From Chryseosolibacter histidinae (GTDB taxonomy: Bacteria; Bacteroidota; Bacteroidia; Cytophagales; Cyclobacteriaceae): a stretch of DNA of 64,000 bases. The translations under genes were made by a program, and so were the position numbers. The stretch spans positions 56,185 through 120,184 of the forward strand of contig NZ_JAHESF010000021.1 of assembly GCF_018598225.1 (NCBI RefSeq), given 5' to 3'. The notes beneath the pieces were generated by a model that saw only the letters and a program-made list of their open reading frames with translations, was not told the origin of the DNA and did no database searches. Position 1 is the stretch's first letter, and each line of letters opens with the position of its first letter. Shown here piece by piece: positions 8,654-16,043 of the stretch.

Positions 8654-8965
8654 TTAATATTTTTCGAACCGGTTCTTGTAGCCGTAGGGGCTGCTGAAGC
8701 TGTTATAAACCCGTGGACCGGTGCTTTTGGGTTTTGCCTCGTTTACTTTTAATCTTCTGTTCTGGAATTCTTTCGCGTTCAGCTCCCGGATCGCCTGGTT
8801 GCCGGCATCGCCGTCAGGCATCTCCACGAATGCAAACCCCCTGGGCTCGCCGGATTCGTTGTCTTTAATGATCTTCACTGATTTCACTTCGCCGAACTCT
8901 GCAAAAAGCGCGCGCACTTCATTCTCACCCGCCTGGCGGCTGAGATTTCCTACATAGATGTTCAT
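8654..8965 (-). CDS. RRM-type RNA-binding protein
   Basis: 103 residues from the ATG at 8963-8965; an in-frame ATG 31 codons upstream is less likely because RRM proteins of this type start with MNIYVGNL. RNP2 is IYVGNL (residues 3-8) and RNP1 is RGFAFVEM. A short tail rich in Ser, Tyr and Lys follows the RRM. Small single-RRM proteins are common in Bacteroidota and cyanobacteria, bind single-stranded RNA and are often cold- or stress-regulated; their targets are unknown. Confidence 0.92.
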   Translation of the reverse strand: MNIYVGNLSRQAGENEVRALFAEFGEVKSVKIIKDNESGEPRGFAFVEMPDGDAGNQAIRELNAKEFQNRRLKVNEAKPKSTGPRVYNSFSSPYGYKNRFEKY

Positions 8966-9164
8966 TCTCTGAATAAAATGGTAAAAGTTAATGTACTGGT
9001 ATTCTGGGCCGAGATGTAAAAGGACAGGACGGAAGCGGAAATACCCATCGGGCCGCAAAGATGGAATATTATTCCTGATGTTTCCCTTTTACGTAAATTA
9101 TTTGTTTATAGAACTGCCGCGCCCGATCATTTGTTCCCCGCGATCACGATAATTTAGGTCACAC

Positions 9165-9262
9165 AATTGGCATTGGGAAATTAGGCATTGGGAACCCTCG
9201 GTCAAAGACTCATCAATGAGTCAATTGATGTGTCCGTATCTGGAATGCCTATGCCTAATGCG
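9165..9262. repeat. Class C word-repeat element (GGCATTGGGAAATT words)
   Basis: Left arm: two copies of GGCATTGGGAA in tandem (9165-9195). Right arm: AATGCCTATGCCTAATGC (about 9245-9262). Within the left arm, AATTGGCATTGGGAAATT (9165-9182) recurs as an exact reverse complement at 18465-18482, at the other side of the AT-rich island. A second two-arm member lies at 29541-29652. Confidence 0.65.
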
Positions 9263-9432
9263 AAATCGGGCAAATCTGGCCTAAGTTTATAAAAAAACCT
9301 AGAATTTCTAAATTTCCCACATTTCACAGGCTTCCGTGTCTCGACCTGTTTCTGTGTTTTATTAGTTTGTAGGTGTCTCTGTTACTCCCCTGTTATCCAC
9401 AAAATATCACTGAGGCTACTTGAAAGTTCATG

Positions 9433-9485
9433 AACCCGACTGTTCCGAAAGCAATGCTATAACTTGCTTTCGGGAGGTCGGGGTT
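9433..9485. promoter_or_regulatory. Nested inverted repeats before the integrase remnant
   Basis: CCGAAAGCAA (9445-9454) pairs perfectly with TTGCTTTCGG (9464-9473), nine-base loop; outside it AACCCGAC (9433-9440) pairs with GTCGGGGTT (9477-9485) apart from one extra G. The structure ends 23 bases before the start of a decayed tyrosine recombinase, so it may be a recombinase-binding or regulatory site of the old element (inference). Confidence 0.4.
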
Positions 9486-9508
9486 ATAAACCCAACACGA
9501 AAAGTAAC

Positions 9509-10050
9509 ATGGCAGTAAAACTTTATGGGAAAAAGACTGCCAAACGGCCAAGTGCTTTTTACCTGACATCTACTACAATCAAAGGCGATGGTATGAATTT
9601 CTGAATATCCGCATCAACCGGAGAAAGCCGACTGAGGAAGACAAGGAAAAAGAAACTAGCCAGTGAGATCAGAAACCAAGCGTAAGCATGAATTGATTGT
9701 GGAGGATAAAAGTCTGATTGATAAAAAAAAGAAACTTGCAGATTTTATTAAATTCTTCGAGGGTATCTAAAGACCAAGGCCCACAACTGCCAACGTTGGA
9801 GCAACTACAAACATTAGACGATACGCCTTGTAATATTGAGCCACAGTTTAAGCAGACCTACTTCCTTACTTGCTTCACTGGCCTGCGCTGAAGCGATGTT
9901 AATGGACTTATGTGGAGAAATTATAGAAGAATGAAAAGCTATAGGAAACCCTGTTGAAAAGTGAGCGCGAAAAAAATGCTTTGCTTGAAAGGATTTTGAG
10001 TGAGAAGGAAGAAATGATTTGACATAGGCTGGTGTTAAGTCAAACAACAA
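9509..10050 (+). pseudogene. Decayed tyrosine recombinase (phage/ICE-type integrase)
   Basis: Pieces of one integrase can be read in shifting frames. The start reads MAVKLYGKKTAKRPSAFYL; after a frameshift DIYYNQRRWYEFLNIRINRR, an Arm DNA-binding domain; then LASEIRNQ and KHELIVEDKSLIDKKKK followed by LADFIKFFEG; then LEQLQTLDDTPCNIEPQF and FLTCFTGLR followed by a stop, then SDVNGLMW. The last piece is the catalytic-domain motif that normally reads CFTGLRWSD, so the Trp codon has become TGA. At least three frameshifts plus that stop make it inactive. The C-terminal RHTFA/Tyr region is not recognisable. It marks the left side of an AT-rich accessory island. Confidence 0.75.
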
Positions 10051-10417
10051 TTTTCGGATGGAGTTTCTTTAGCTTAATTCTGGCCAAGTGAATATTATTT
10101 AATGAAGATTAGGAATTCCGAGAGATCGGCATAAACACGAACAAATACGGTCCGCACATTGATAATTTGGGATTTGTTCCGATGCGTCCGGATGTGGTAC
10201 TCTAACTGGTTAGGTTCTTTAAAGAGTGAAAGCATGCTTCATTGCTGTGACTGACTTTGCAGTTTCAATTGACAGAACCGCCACTTTTAGCAATTTCAAT
10301 GAATCATTAACTTTGATAACTGACGAGGTTCTTTTGTCTTAAGAAATAGCAATCAAATATTCAGTTCTTGCTGTCGAGTTATACTGCATCTCGTTAACTG
10401 TAATATGCTGTCTAGGA
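10051..10417. other. Gene-free stretch, nothing recognised
   Basis: AT-rich sequence between the integrase remnant and the NarL-type regulator, with stops in all frames. It may hold the rest of the decayed integrase or other debris, but I could not match any piece to a family. Confidence 0.4.
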
Positions 10418-11053
10418 TTAGATAATGCCATTGCGATATACAAAATCGATCAATTGAGCTGTATTTTTAACGTTAGTTTTGTTGATTAAATTAAATTTAC
10501 ACGATTCGACAGTTCTGTGGCTTATTTCTAGTTCATGCGCTATTTCTATGCTTGTTTTACCGGCGGTAATCATTTTTATTATTTGCAATTCCCTATGAGT
10601 GAAATTAAAATAAGGACTATTTTTTTTTGCCCCATTTTCAGGTTTAACTGATAACATATGGTGAAACCGTGAATGAAAATAATAGTCGCCCGCTAAAACG
10701 GTTCTAATTGCCTCCTTTATCTCCGTACCGTCCGTATTTTTGGATACAAATCCCCTGGCGCCAAGACGCAAGAAGTTCATAATTACATCCAATTCGTCAT
10801 AAAGGCTGATCACAATTATCCGCACGGCCGCATTTTTCCGCAATATTTCCTTTGTTGCTTGCATGCCATTCATAATCGGCATTTTGTAATCTATTAATAC
10901 GACGTCAGGAAAGACTCTTGTGGTCATGTGTACTGCTTCGGCACCATTAGCTGCTTCAAACAATGTAGCGCTTAACGTTTCGCTTAGCTCTGTTACAATT
11001 GCCTTTCTATACAACTGATGGTCGTCGACTATTAAAATGTTTAAGTTTCGCAT
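10418..11053 (-). CDS. NarL/FixJ-family response regulator
   Basis: 211 residues: receiver domain with D10/D11 (ILIVDDHQLYRKA), phospho-acceptor D55 in VVLIDYKMPIMNGMQATKEI, then GARGFVSKNTDG with the conserved Lys, and a C-terminal LuxR-type helix-turn-helix (FTHRELQIIKMITAGKTSIE followed by IAHELEISHRTVESCK). All phosphorylation residues are present. No cognate histidine kinase lies in the window. It is divergent from a second LuxR-type regulator across about 350 bp containing a perfect 8-bp dyad, and AT-rich like its neighbours, so probably part of the island's control module (inference). Confidence 0.9.
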   Translation of the reverse strand: MRNLNILIVDDHQLYRKAIVTELSETLSATLFEAANGAEAVHMTTRVFPDVVLIDYKMPIMNGMQATKEILRKNAAVRIIVISLYDELDVIMNFLRLGARGFVSKNTDGTEIKEAIRTVLAGDYYFHSRFHHMLSVKPENGAKKNSPYFNFTHRELQIIKMITAGKTSIEIAHELEISHRTVESCKFNLINKTNVKNTAQLIDFVYRNGII

Positions 11054-11223
11054 CCTTCTTAAGTTTAAAAAATAACGCTTGAACTACTGTATGACTATTG
11101 GATAAGTTACCCCAACGAAATGTCAAGCGATATAGAACTTTCCACTAGCGGTTTGTGATGAAGCTAAGAGTGGAAAAATTTAAGGCCTACGGATTAGACC
11201 CCAGATGTATAGAAGCGAGCTCG

Positions 11224-11242
11224 ATTTCCTTCATAAGGAAAT
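11224..11242. promoter_or_regulatory. Perfect inverted repeat between the two regulators
   Basis: ATTTCCTT, cat, AAGGAAAT: a perfect 8-bp dyad with a 3-base spacer in the divergent region between the NarL-type regulator and the second LuxR-type regulator. Candidate operator for one of the two. The assignment is by position only. Confidence 0.45.
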
Positions 11243-11414
11243 TGGTCAGATGTAAGAAATGTGATTGATTGTTGGCTTTTCAAGCCTTTAAGTAGGTACT
11301 CGATATTAATTTACAGTGTTTTTACTTAAATAGTCGAAGTGATAAAATAGCCAACTATACTGCTTAATACGAAGAACAGAGATTGATTTAAGGATTAAAT
11401 TGTGTGGGTATCAA

Positions 11415-12062
11415 ATGACCCGAACTATGAATAGTGTAACTTCCGCTTATGACTTACTTTCTTCCAACCTCTGGTTCAATTTAACTAATTATGAAAATGA
11501 TAATATCAATGGCCTTCTAATAGACTTTACGAATATTGTTCAAGGGAAATCCCAGATGTCGTTGGCGATGCAGTCAATAACATCTTCAGTTAATTGGGTG
11601 CCTCAAACATATTCAGAAGGATTGCCCAAGAAAGAAAATTTAATAATCAAATGCTCATTGCCCTCACTTTTCATTTTAGACATTTTCTATCTTATAATTA
11701 GTGAACGCAGGACTCATACCGTTTTATTGATGATTGAAAGCATTAGTGAAGAAGGGCTACGGTTTGTTAAGCAATTAGGGGTGCAGGACGTCATAGACCA
11801 GGATGCAAAGACGAAAACCAATTCCATGTCGCACGTCACCAATCCGTATTTCAATCAAATAATAAAATTAACAACTACCGAAATAGGTGTTCTATATCTG
11901 ATTTCTAAGGGGTTTACTAATCATCAACTGGCTAATTTTTTGTCGCGAAGCTATCACACTGTTAAGAACCATAAAATCAACATCGTAAGAAAGATTGGGC
12001 TAAATCATTGTAGCGAACTCGTTGAACTGACAAATGCCATGAAGTTCCACCTGGTTTTGTGA
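11415..12062 (+). CDS. LuxR-type HTH regulator with degenerate receiver
   Basis: 215 residues from the ATG at 11415; a TTG start five codons upstream is possible. The C-terminal HTH is clear: KLTTTEIGVLYLISKGFTNH then QLANFLSRSYHTVKNHKINI. The N-terminal two thirds resemble a receiver in length and partial pattern (SLFILDIFYLIISE, TVLLMIESISEEG, QLGVQDVID) but lack the N-terminal acidic pair, so phosphorylation is doubtful. Probably an atypical, ligand- or constitutively acting member. It faces the peptide gene cluster and is the best candidate for its activator (inference). Confidence 0.72.
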   Translation: MTRTMNSVTSAYDLLSSNLWFNLTNYENDNINGLLIDFTNIVQGKSQMSLAMQSITSSVNWVPQTYSEGLPKKENLIIKCSLPSLFILDIFYLIISERRTHTVLLMIESISEEGLRFVKQLGVQDVIDQDAKTKTNSMSHVTNPYFNQIIKLTTTEIGVLYLISKGFTNHQLANFLSRSYHTVKNHKINIVRKIGLNHCSELVELTNAMKFHLVL

Positions 12063-12229
12063 TCGTTAGCAAGATTGTGCATATGACGCAATGTCAGCTC
12101 TAAAGTGAAGACCATTAAAAGTATAAAGCGACCACTTGTGATTTGAAGAAAATTAGCGAGTAGAGTTAATTAAAATTGAGGTAGCTGCAAGGCGCTTGAA
12201 ACAATTGTCTCATTAAGCGACTATTATCG

Positions 12230-12448
12230 CTACATTTTCTTTATAACTTCAGGTACATCAGTAATCTCGGAAGAAGCCTCCAGAAGAATATTTTGTGCCT
12301 CTTTAACCTTATCCTTCAAGCTTGGATTTTTATCTAACCACTGATGCCAGAATGTCTCAGTGGTAGGTCATTTTTCTTTGTGTAAAGTCCAATAAATAAA
12401 GGACTCATCCTTCAACACATCCTCGATACTTGCCAATTCATTTTTCAT
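12230..12448 (-). pseudogene. FecR-type anti-sigma factor N-terminal fragment with in-frame stop
   Basis: From the ATG at 12446-12448 the minus strand reads MKNELASIEDVLKDESFIYW, then a TGA at codon 27 (12368-12370), then PTTETFWHQWLDKNPSLKDK and VKEAQNILLEAS, ending at TAG (12230-12232). This is the cytoplasmic N-terminal domain of FecR-like anti-sigma factors (compare FLKWVKYPEQ...LRFLRDYPHKKEEVEEAR in the intact gene at 19481). The membrane segment and periplasmic FecR domain are absent. Too short and interrupted for a working gene; it is a relic, or a fragment kept for an unknown reason. No sigma factor gene accompanies it. Confidence 0.65.
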
Positions 12449-12489
12449 GCCTTTTGGACATTTCAAATTAATTAATGGTATGCAGAAAA

Positions 12490-12507
12490 TTAGTAAAAAA
12501 TTACTAA
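12490..12507. promoter_or_regulatory. Perfect inverted repeat upstream of the peptide gene
   Basis: TTAGTAA, aaaa, TTACTAA: a perfect 7-bp dyad with a 4-base spacer, 50 bases before the start codon of the 72-residue peptide gene. LuxR/NarL-type regulators bind comparable 7-4-7 type dyads, and two such regulators lie just upstream. Candidate operator for the island operon (inference). Confidence 0.5.
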
Positions 12508-12557
12508 AGTCTAAATATGCCATTCTCCTAATATTACATTATTAAGATTTAAAATTT

Positions 12558-12776
12558 ATGAAACAAAAAACAAAAGCAAAGCTCAAAAATCCAAAGCTGC
12601 ACATAGCTGCTGCTTTGACGGTTGCTGCGGTTTCTTGGTTAGCTCCAGGTGACTCGGAAAGTTACGGTTGCGCATACCCTGAATTTGGCCCAGATGGTCA
12701 GTGTATAATGTATCCTTATGGATATGATTGCGTGCCTACTCCATTTTGGGATGCGTGGAATTGCGATCCAGTGTAA
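12558..12776 (+). CDS. Small exported Cys/aromatic-rich peptide precursor (72 aa)
   Basis: 72 residues in three parts: a Lys-rich N-terminus (MKQKTKAKLKNPK), a hydrophobic helix (LHIAAALTVAAVSWLAPG, residues 14-31) and a C-terminal segment of about 40 residues with four Cys (positions 38, 49, 58 and 69), many Tyr/Trp/Phe/Pro and no Lys or Arg. The first two parts look like a signal peptide or peptide-export leader. The layout resembles short exported peptides of Bacteroidota such as the NVEALA family, but the NVEALA motif itself is absent. First gene of a same-strand run that includes a CxxC lipoprotein and a signal peptidase I. A perfect hairpin separates it from the next gene. Function unknown. 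Confidence 0.7.
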   Translation: MKQKTKAKLKNPKLHIAAALTVAAVSWLAPGDSESYGCAYPEFGPDGQCIMYPYGYDCVPTPFWDAWNCDPV

Positions 12777-12790
12777 ACCGGAACTTCAAT

Positions 12791-12820
12791 AATAGTGGGA
12801 ATATTTATTTTCCCACTATT
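12791..12820 (+). terminator. Perfect 11-bp hairpin after the peptide gene
   Basis: AATAGTGGGAA (12791-12801) pairs exactly with TTCCCACTATT (12810-12820), eight-base loop, 14 bases after the stop codon. No T-run follows, so it is less likely a full rho-independent terminator than an attenuator or mRNA 3'-end stabiliser that would let the peptide mRNA accumulate above the downstream genes (inference). Confidence 0.6.
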
Positions 12821-12858
12821 AACACATCCGCCAAATCAGTAAAAACTTCCTCCCTTGC

Positions 12859-14073
12859 ATGAATTATAAAAAAAGATACATCTATGTCTTATCAATAGTA
12901 TCAATACTATTGATAGGGGCTTTTTGTTTTCATCGATTCAAGTACGAAAAAAAGCTTGTCAATAGGAAATCTTTAGATGGAGCAACGGTAAGAAGAAATG
13001 TCAAGATTAATGTTGTTGAGACTAAAACTTATCATTTGGATTCGGCGACGTCACCATACACTTTAAACTATTTCCAGCTATATAACCACGGTAAGCGGCA
13101 GTTGTTGACATTTCTAAATAAAGAAGCCAATACGATATACTTTTATGATTTTTGTTCGCAAAAGATTGATTCGATAATTCACTTAGCAGATTTAGGCTAT
13201 AGAAGCAAGCGCGTATCGGGGTACAAAATAATCAGCTTTGATACGCTGTTGCTTTATTGTTCTTACCCCTCTGAAATGACTCTTCACAATGCCACTGGGA
13301 ACCCTATACTGAAGAAAAGTTTTAAAAAGGACTACTCAGTATCACCGTGGGAGATAACCTACCCCGTTGCCAGCACAAGGACACCGATAATATATTGCAA
13401 GCCAGAAAAAATGTTTTTGTTCGGCGGGCATTTTTTGAATGAATTTGTCAACGAGGAAATAGCTAGCAGAGTAACGTCGTTTACATCTTTAAATATGGAC
13501 AATGGACTAGTGTCACATTTTATCAATTATCCGGACTTCTATAATAAAAATGTCTGGGGGGGCGGGACTATGCGCCAGTTTTTTTTTGATTATAATGATT
13601 CAACTCAGCACCTAGTTGTAAGCTTCATGGCGGATCATGCTATAAGGATTTATGATTTAAGTGGGAAGGAAAGCATATGCAAAGAGGCAAGCAGTTACTA
13701 CTTTGACGAAATAGTGTCTATGGAATACGATAGAATCTATTCTGATCTAATTGCAGACAACGAGATATATACTCATTATTTAAAAAACCCAACCTATGGA
13801 ATGATCCTTTATGATAAATACAGGAAGCTGTACTATCGCGTCGCAGAATTGCCACTTAAAGGGCCGTTCGACCGTCGTTTGTTTAGCAATCGAAAAACCG
13901 AGGCTTTGATAATATTAGACGAGAAGTTTAACAAGCTGGGTGAATTACTATTACCCGAGAGAGCATATGATCTCAATAACATGGTTGTTACCGAAAAAGG
14001 CCTAGGATTAAAATTCAACGATCGTTCCGACGATAAATTAGTTTTTCACATAGTAACTTTTGAAGGTGTTTAA
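12859..14073 (+). CDS. Membrane-anchored DUF4221-like (beta-propeller-like) protein
   Basis: 404 residues. An N-terminal signal anchor (about residues 7-24, YVLSIVSILLIGAFCFHRF) precedes an extracytoplasmic domain with the repeating pattern of DUF4221 proteins: QLLTFLNKEANTIYFYDF, DTLLLYCSYPSEMTLHNATG, MILYDKYRKLYYRVAELPL and LIILDEKFNKLGELLLPERA. I recall DUF4221 and 6-bladed-propeller proteins sitting beside short exported peptides in Bacteroidota genomes, which fits the preceding gene. Its role (binding, maturation or reception of the peptide) is unknown. Starts 82 bp after the peptide gene. Confidence 0.62.
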   Translation: MNYKKRYIYVLSIVSILLIGAFCFHRFKYEKKLVNRKSLDGATVRRNVKINVVETKTYHLDSATSPYTLNYFQLYNHGKRQLLTFLNKEANTIYFYDFCSQKIDSIIHLADLGYRSKRVSGYKIISFDTLLLYCSYPSEMTLHNATGNPILKKSFKKDYSVSPWEITYPVASTRTPIIYCKPEKMFLFGGHFLNEFVNEEIASRVTSFTSLNMDNGLVSHFINYPDFYNKNVWGGGTMRQFFFDYNDSTQHLVVSFMADHAIRIYDLSGKESICKEASSYYFDEIVSMEYDRIYSDLIADNEIYTHYLKNPTYGMILYDKYRKLYYRVAELPLKGPFDRRLFSNRKTEALIILDEKFNKLGELLLPERAYDLNNMVVTEKGLGLKFNDRSDDKLVFHIVTFEGV

Positions 14074-14181
14074 TATCACATTGATGGAGCCTGCTAGTAC
14101 GTGCTAGGTTTTTTAATAGAAGTTTTCTTCCAATTATTACGGAATCGATTGGTACAATTGTTTAGATAATTTTCAAGTGTT

Positions 14182-14649
14182 ATGCGCAAAGTCTACTACA
14201 TCCTATTTTTGTCGCTTTTTTCCTTCATTGTATCGTCTTGCGTTCAACGTGTTGATCAGAACATGTTGGACGAAATTGAAACGATTACCAATAGAAACAT
14301 TTCGAATCAATATAAGGCTATAGTTTTGGTACCATCAAGTGGATGCACAGGTTGTATCAACGGTGCGGAAGATTTTTTGGTGAACAAATATTTAGAAAAG
14401 GGAAAGAACGGACTATTTTTCATAGTCTCAGGGCATAGGTCGATCAAGGAGGCGAAACTTAGATTAGGACAATCGGTTGTTGCAAGAGATGTGTACTTGG
14501 ACCTGGATAAGTACTTCAACAGAGATCCATTTCTTAAAGGATACCCACAAGTACTCTTTATTAAGGACGGTGAATTGACATCGGTTGAGGAAATCACACC
14601 GGAGGCTAGCGAAGGGATCTACAGGAGGTTATTAACATTAGCGTACTAA
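14182..14649 (+). CDS. Thioredoxin-like lipoprotein with CxxC motif
   Basis: 155 residues. Lipoprotein signal MRKVYYILFLSLFSFIVSSC with the lipobox Cys at residue 20. The mature part has SSGCTGCINGAEDFL (a CTGC redox-type motif at the start of a helix after the strand AIVLVP) and a late YPQVLFIKDGEL that matches the cis-Pro strand of thioredoxin folds. It is likely membrane-tethered, periplasmic or surface-exposed, and could form or reshuffle disulfides in the four-Cys peptide encoded upstream (inference). CGPC- and CxHC-type motifs are more common, so the exact redox direction cannot be told. Confidence 0.65.
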   Translation: MRKVYYILFLSLFSFIVSSCVQRVDQNMLDEIETITNRNISNQYKAIVLVPSSGCTGCINGAEDFLVNKYLEKGKNGLFFIVSGHRSIKEAKLRLGQSVVARDVYLDLDKYFNRDPFLKGYPQVLFIKDGELTSVEEITPEASEGIYRRLLTLAY

Positions 14650-14699
14650 CATTCTTGGTTGCTAACACTAACTGTTTGAAATCTTAAAACCATTGTATC

Positions 14700-16019
14700 A
14701 TGACCGTACTTTTCATGATTTATCCAACGCTATCCCATTTCTATTCAGTACTTGGATTGGCCAATGCAATGCAAAATAGCGGCTATAGAGTTGTTTTTCT
14801 TGGGGCAGTTAATAATTCTATAAACAAAATAGTAATAGAACATGGATTTGAAGTAATTGTCGCAGATAGCATTCCGTTTGCACTTAGCTATTCAGACGAA
14901 TTGAAAAACTATAAGACTCAAAAGAAGGGAAAGAAGGAGCTGATACTTGATAGGTTAAATAATTCCAATTTGCATGACAGAGTGAACGTTTTGGGCGAGG
15001 TGGTGCAAAAGATTAAGCCTACAATAATTCTATTGGACTCATTTACTGGTGGTGACTTCCTGTGTCTTTATCCATTTGTTATCCATAAACCTGTAAAGAT
15101 TGCGCTAATAAACACGATGATCGAGCAGTCTGGTTTCGACTCGGAAATTATTGACAGCATGAAGATTTCGAACGTATTCAAAAGAATAAGAATTCGTTAT
15201 AAGCGGTTTTTAGAATACTTATTTTGCTTTGGCAATACTACATCGAAACTACTCGCCCTTGCAATTAAAGAAATGGAAGTGCCTTCTAAGTTTAAGGTCA
15301 TTTGCAACCTGCCCTTAAGTATTTCTTTTGAAAATGTCAAAGAGTTCGTGATAGCTCCCTCTGAATTTGATTTCCCTGTAGCCAAGCCGAGAGGTGACAG
15401 GCATTATATCGGTTTTTTAACTCATGTAAAACGTAGGATTAAAGTAGATGATGCTGATTTCAAAAAATTACAGGAAATAATGAATGGTGAGGGAGGTAAG
15501 ATTTATATATCCTTTGGAACTCTTTCCTTTGAACATTTGAAACGATTGGATAAATTTTTTAAAGCGGTTGATTTTGCGGCTAAACATTTCACAGATTACA
15601 ATTTTATAATTACCTGCGCTAAAAATTTCGGCAGACCAGTTTTTTCTTTCGGATCAAAAAATATTCATGTCTTTGGATTTCAACCACAAACATATATTCT
15701 TTCCAAATCGGCTGTTTTTATAACTCATGGAGGGTTGAATTCTATCAAGGAAGCGATTCTTTACAATGTGCCCTTAATTGTTTATCCATTGAATCGAAAT
15801 TACGATCAATACGGCAATGCTTCTCGGGTTACTTTCCACAAGCTAGGATTGCAAGGTGATCTAAAGGATGCAGGTGGAAAAAGACTAATTCGTGAAATTA
15901 AAGAGGTGTTGAATAATGGTTCCTATAGGGGCAATATTTCTAAAATGTCTTCAATAGATTCCGAGTATTCTTTAAAACGATTTGTTATGGGCTTAGAGGC
16001 AATAGAAGTACTAAAATGA
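14700..16019 (+). CDS. GT1-type (UGT/MGT-like) glycosyltransferase
   Basis: 439 residues with the two-domain GT-B layout. N-terminal MTVLFMIYPTLSHFYSVLGL with the acceptor-side His; C-terminal nucleotide-sugar site IYISFGTLSFEH and THGGLNSIKEAILYNVPLIV (His343) followed by the donor-contacting YPLNRNYDQYGNASR. Such enzymes transfer sugars from UDP- or dTDP-sugars to small hydrophobic or peptide acceptors. A paralogue with the same motifs lies at 40579-41913. Inside the island, the peptide or a lipid carrier is a possible acceptor (inference). Followed after 24 bp by the pyruvyltransferase-like gene. Confidence 0.82.
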   Translation: MTVLFMIYPTLSHFYSVLGLANAMQNSGYRVVFLGAVNNSINKIVIEHGFEVIVADSIPFALSYSDELKNYKTQKKGKKELILDRLNNSNLHDRVNVLGEVVQKIKPTIILLDSFTGGDFLCLYPFVIHKPVKIALINTMIEQSGFDSEIIDSMKISNVFKRIRIRYKRFLEYLFCFGNTTSKLLALAIKEMEVPSKFKVICNLPLSISFENVKEFVIAPSEFDFPVAKPRGDRHYIGFLTHVKRRIKVDDADFKKLQEIMNGEGGKIYISFGTLSFEHLKRLDKFFKAVDFAAKHFTDYNFIITCAKNFGRPVFSFGSKNIHVFGFQPQTYILSKSAVFITHGGLNSIKEAILYNVPLIVYPLNRNYDQYGNASRVTFHKLGLQGDLKDAGGKRLIREIKEVLNNGSYRGNISKMSSIDSEYSLKRFVMGLEAIEVLK

Positions 16020-16043
16020 GTAACGGAATAAACTTGCGTTCAA

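Noticed and set aside
9814..10050. Short minus-strand open frame
   Set aside because: Antisense to the clearly recognisable catalytic part of the decayed integrase.
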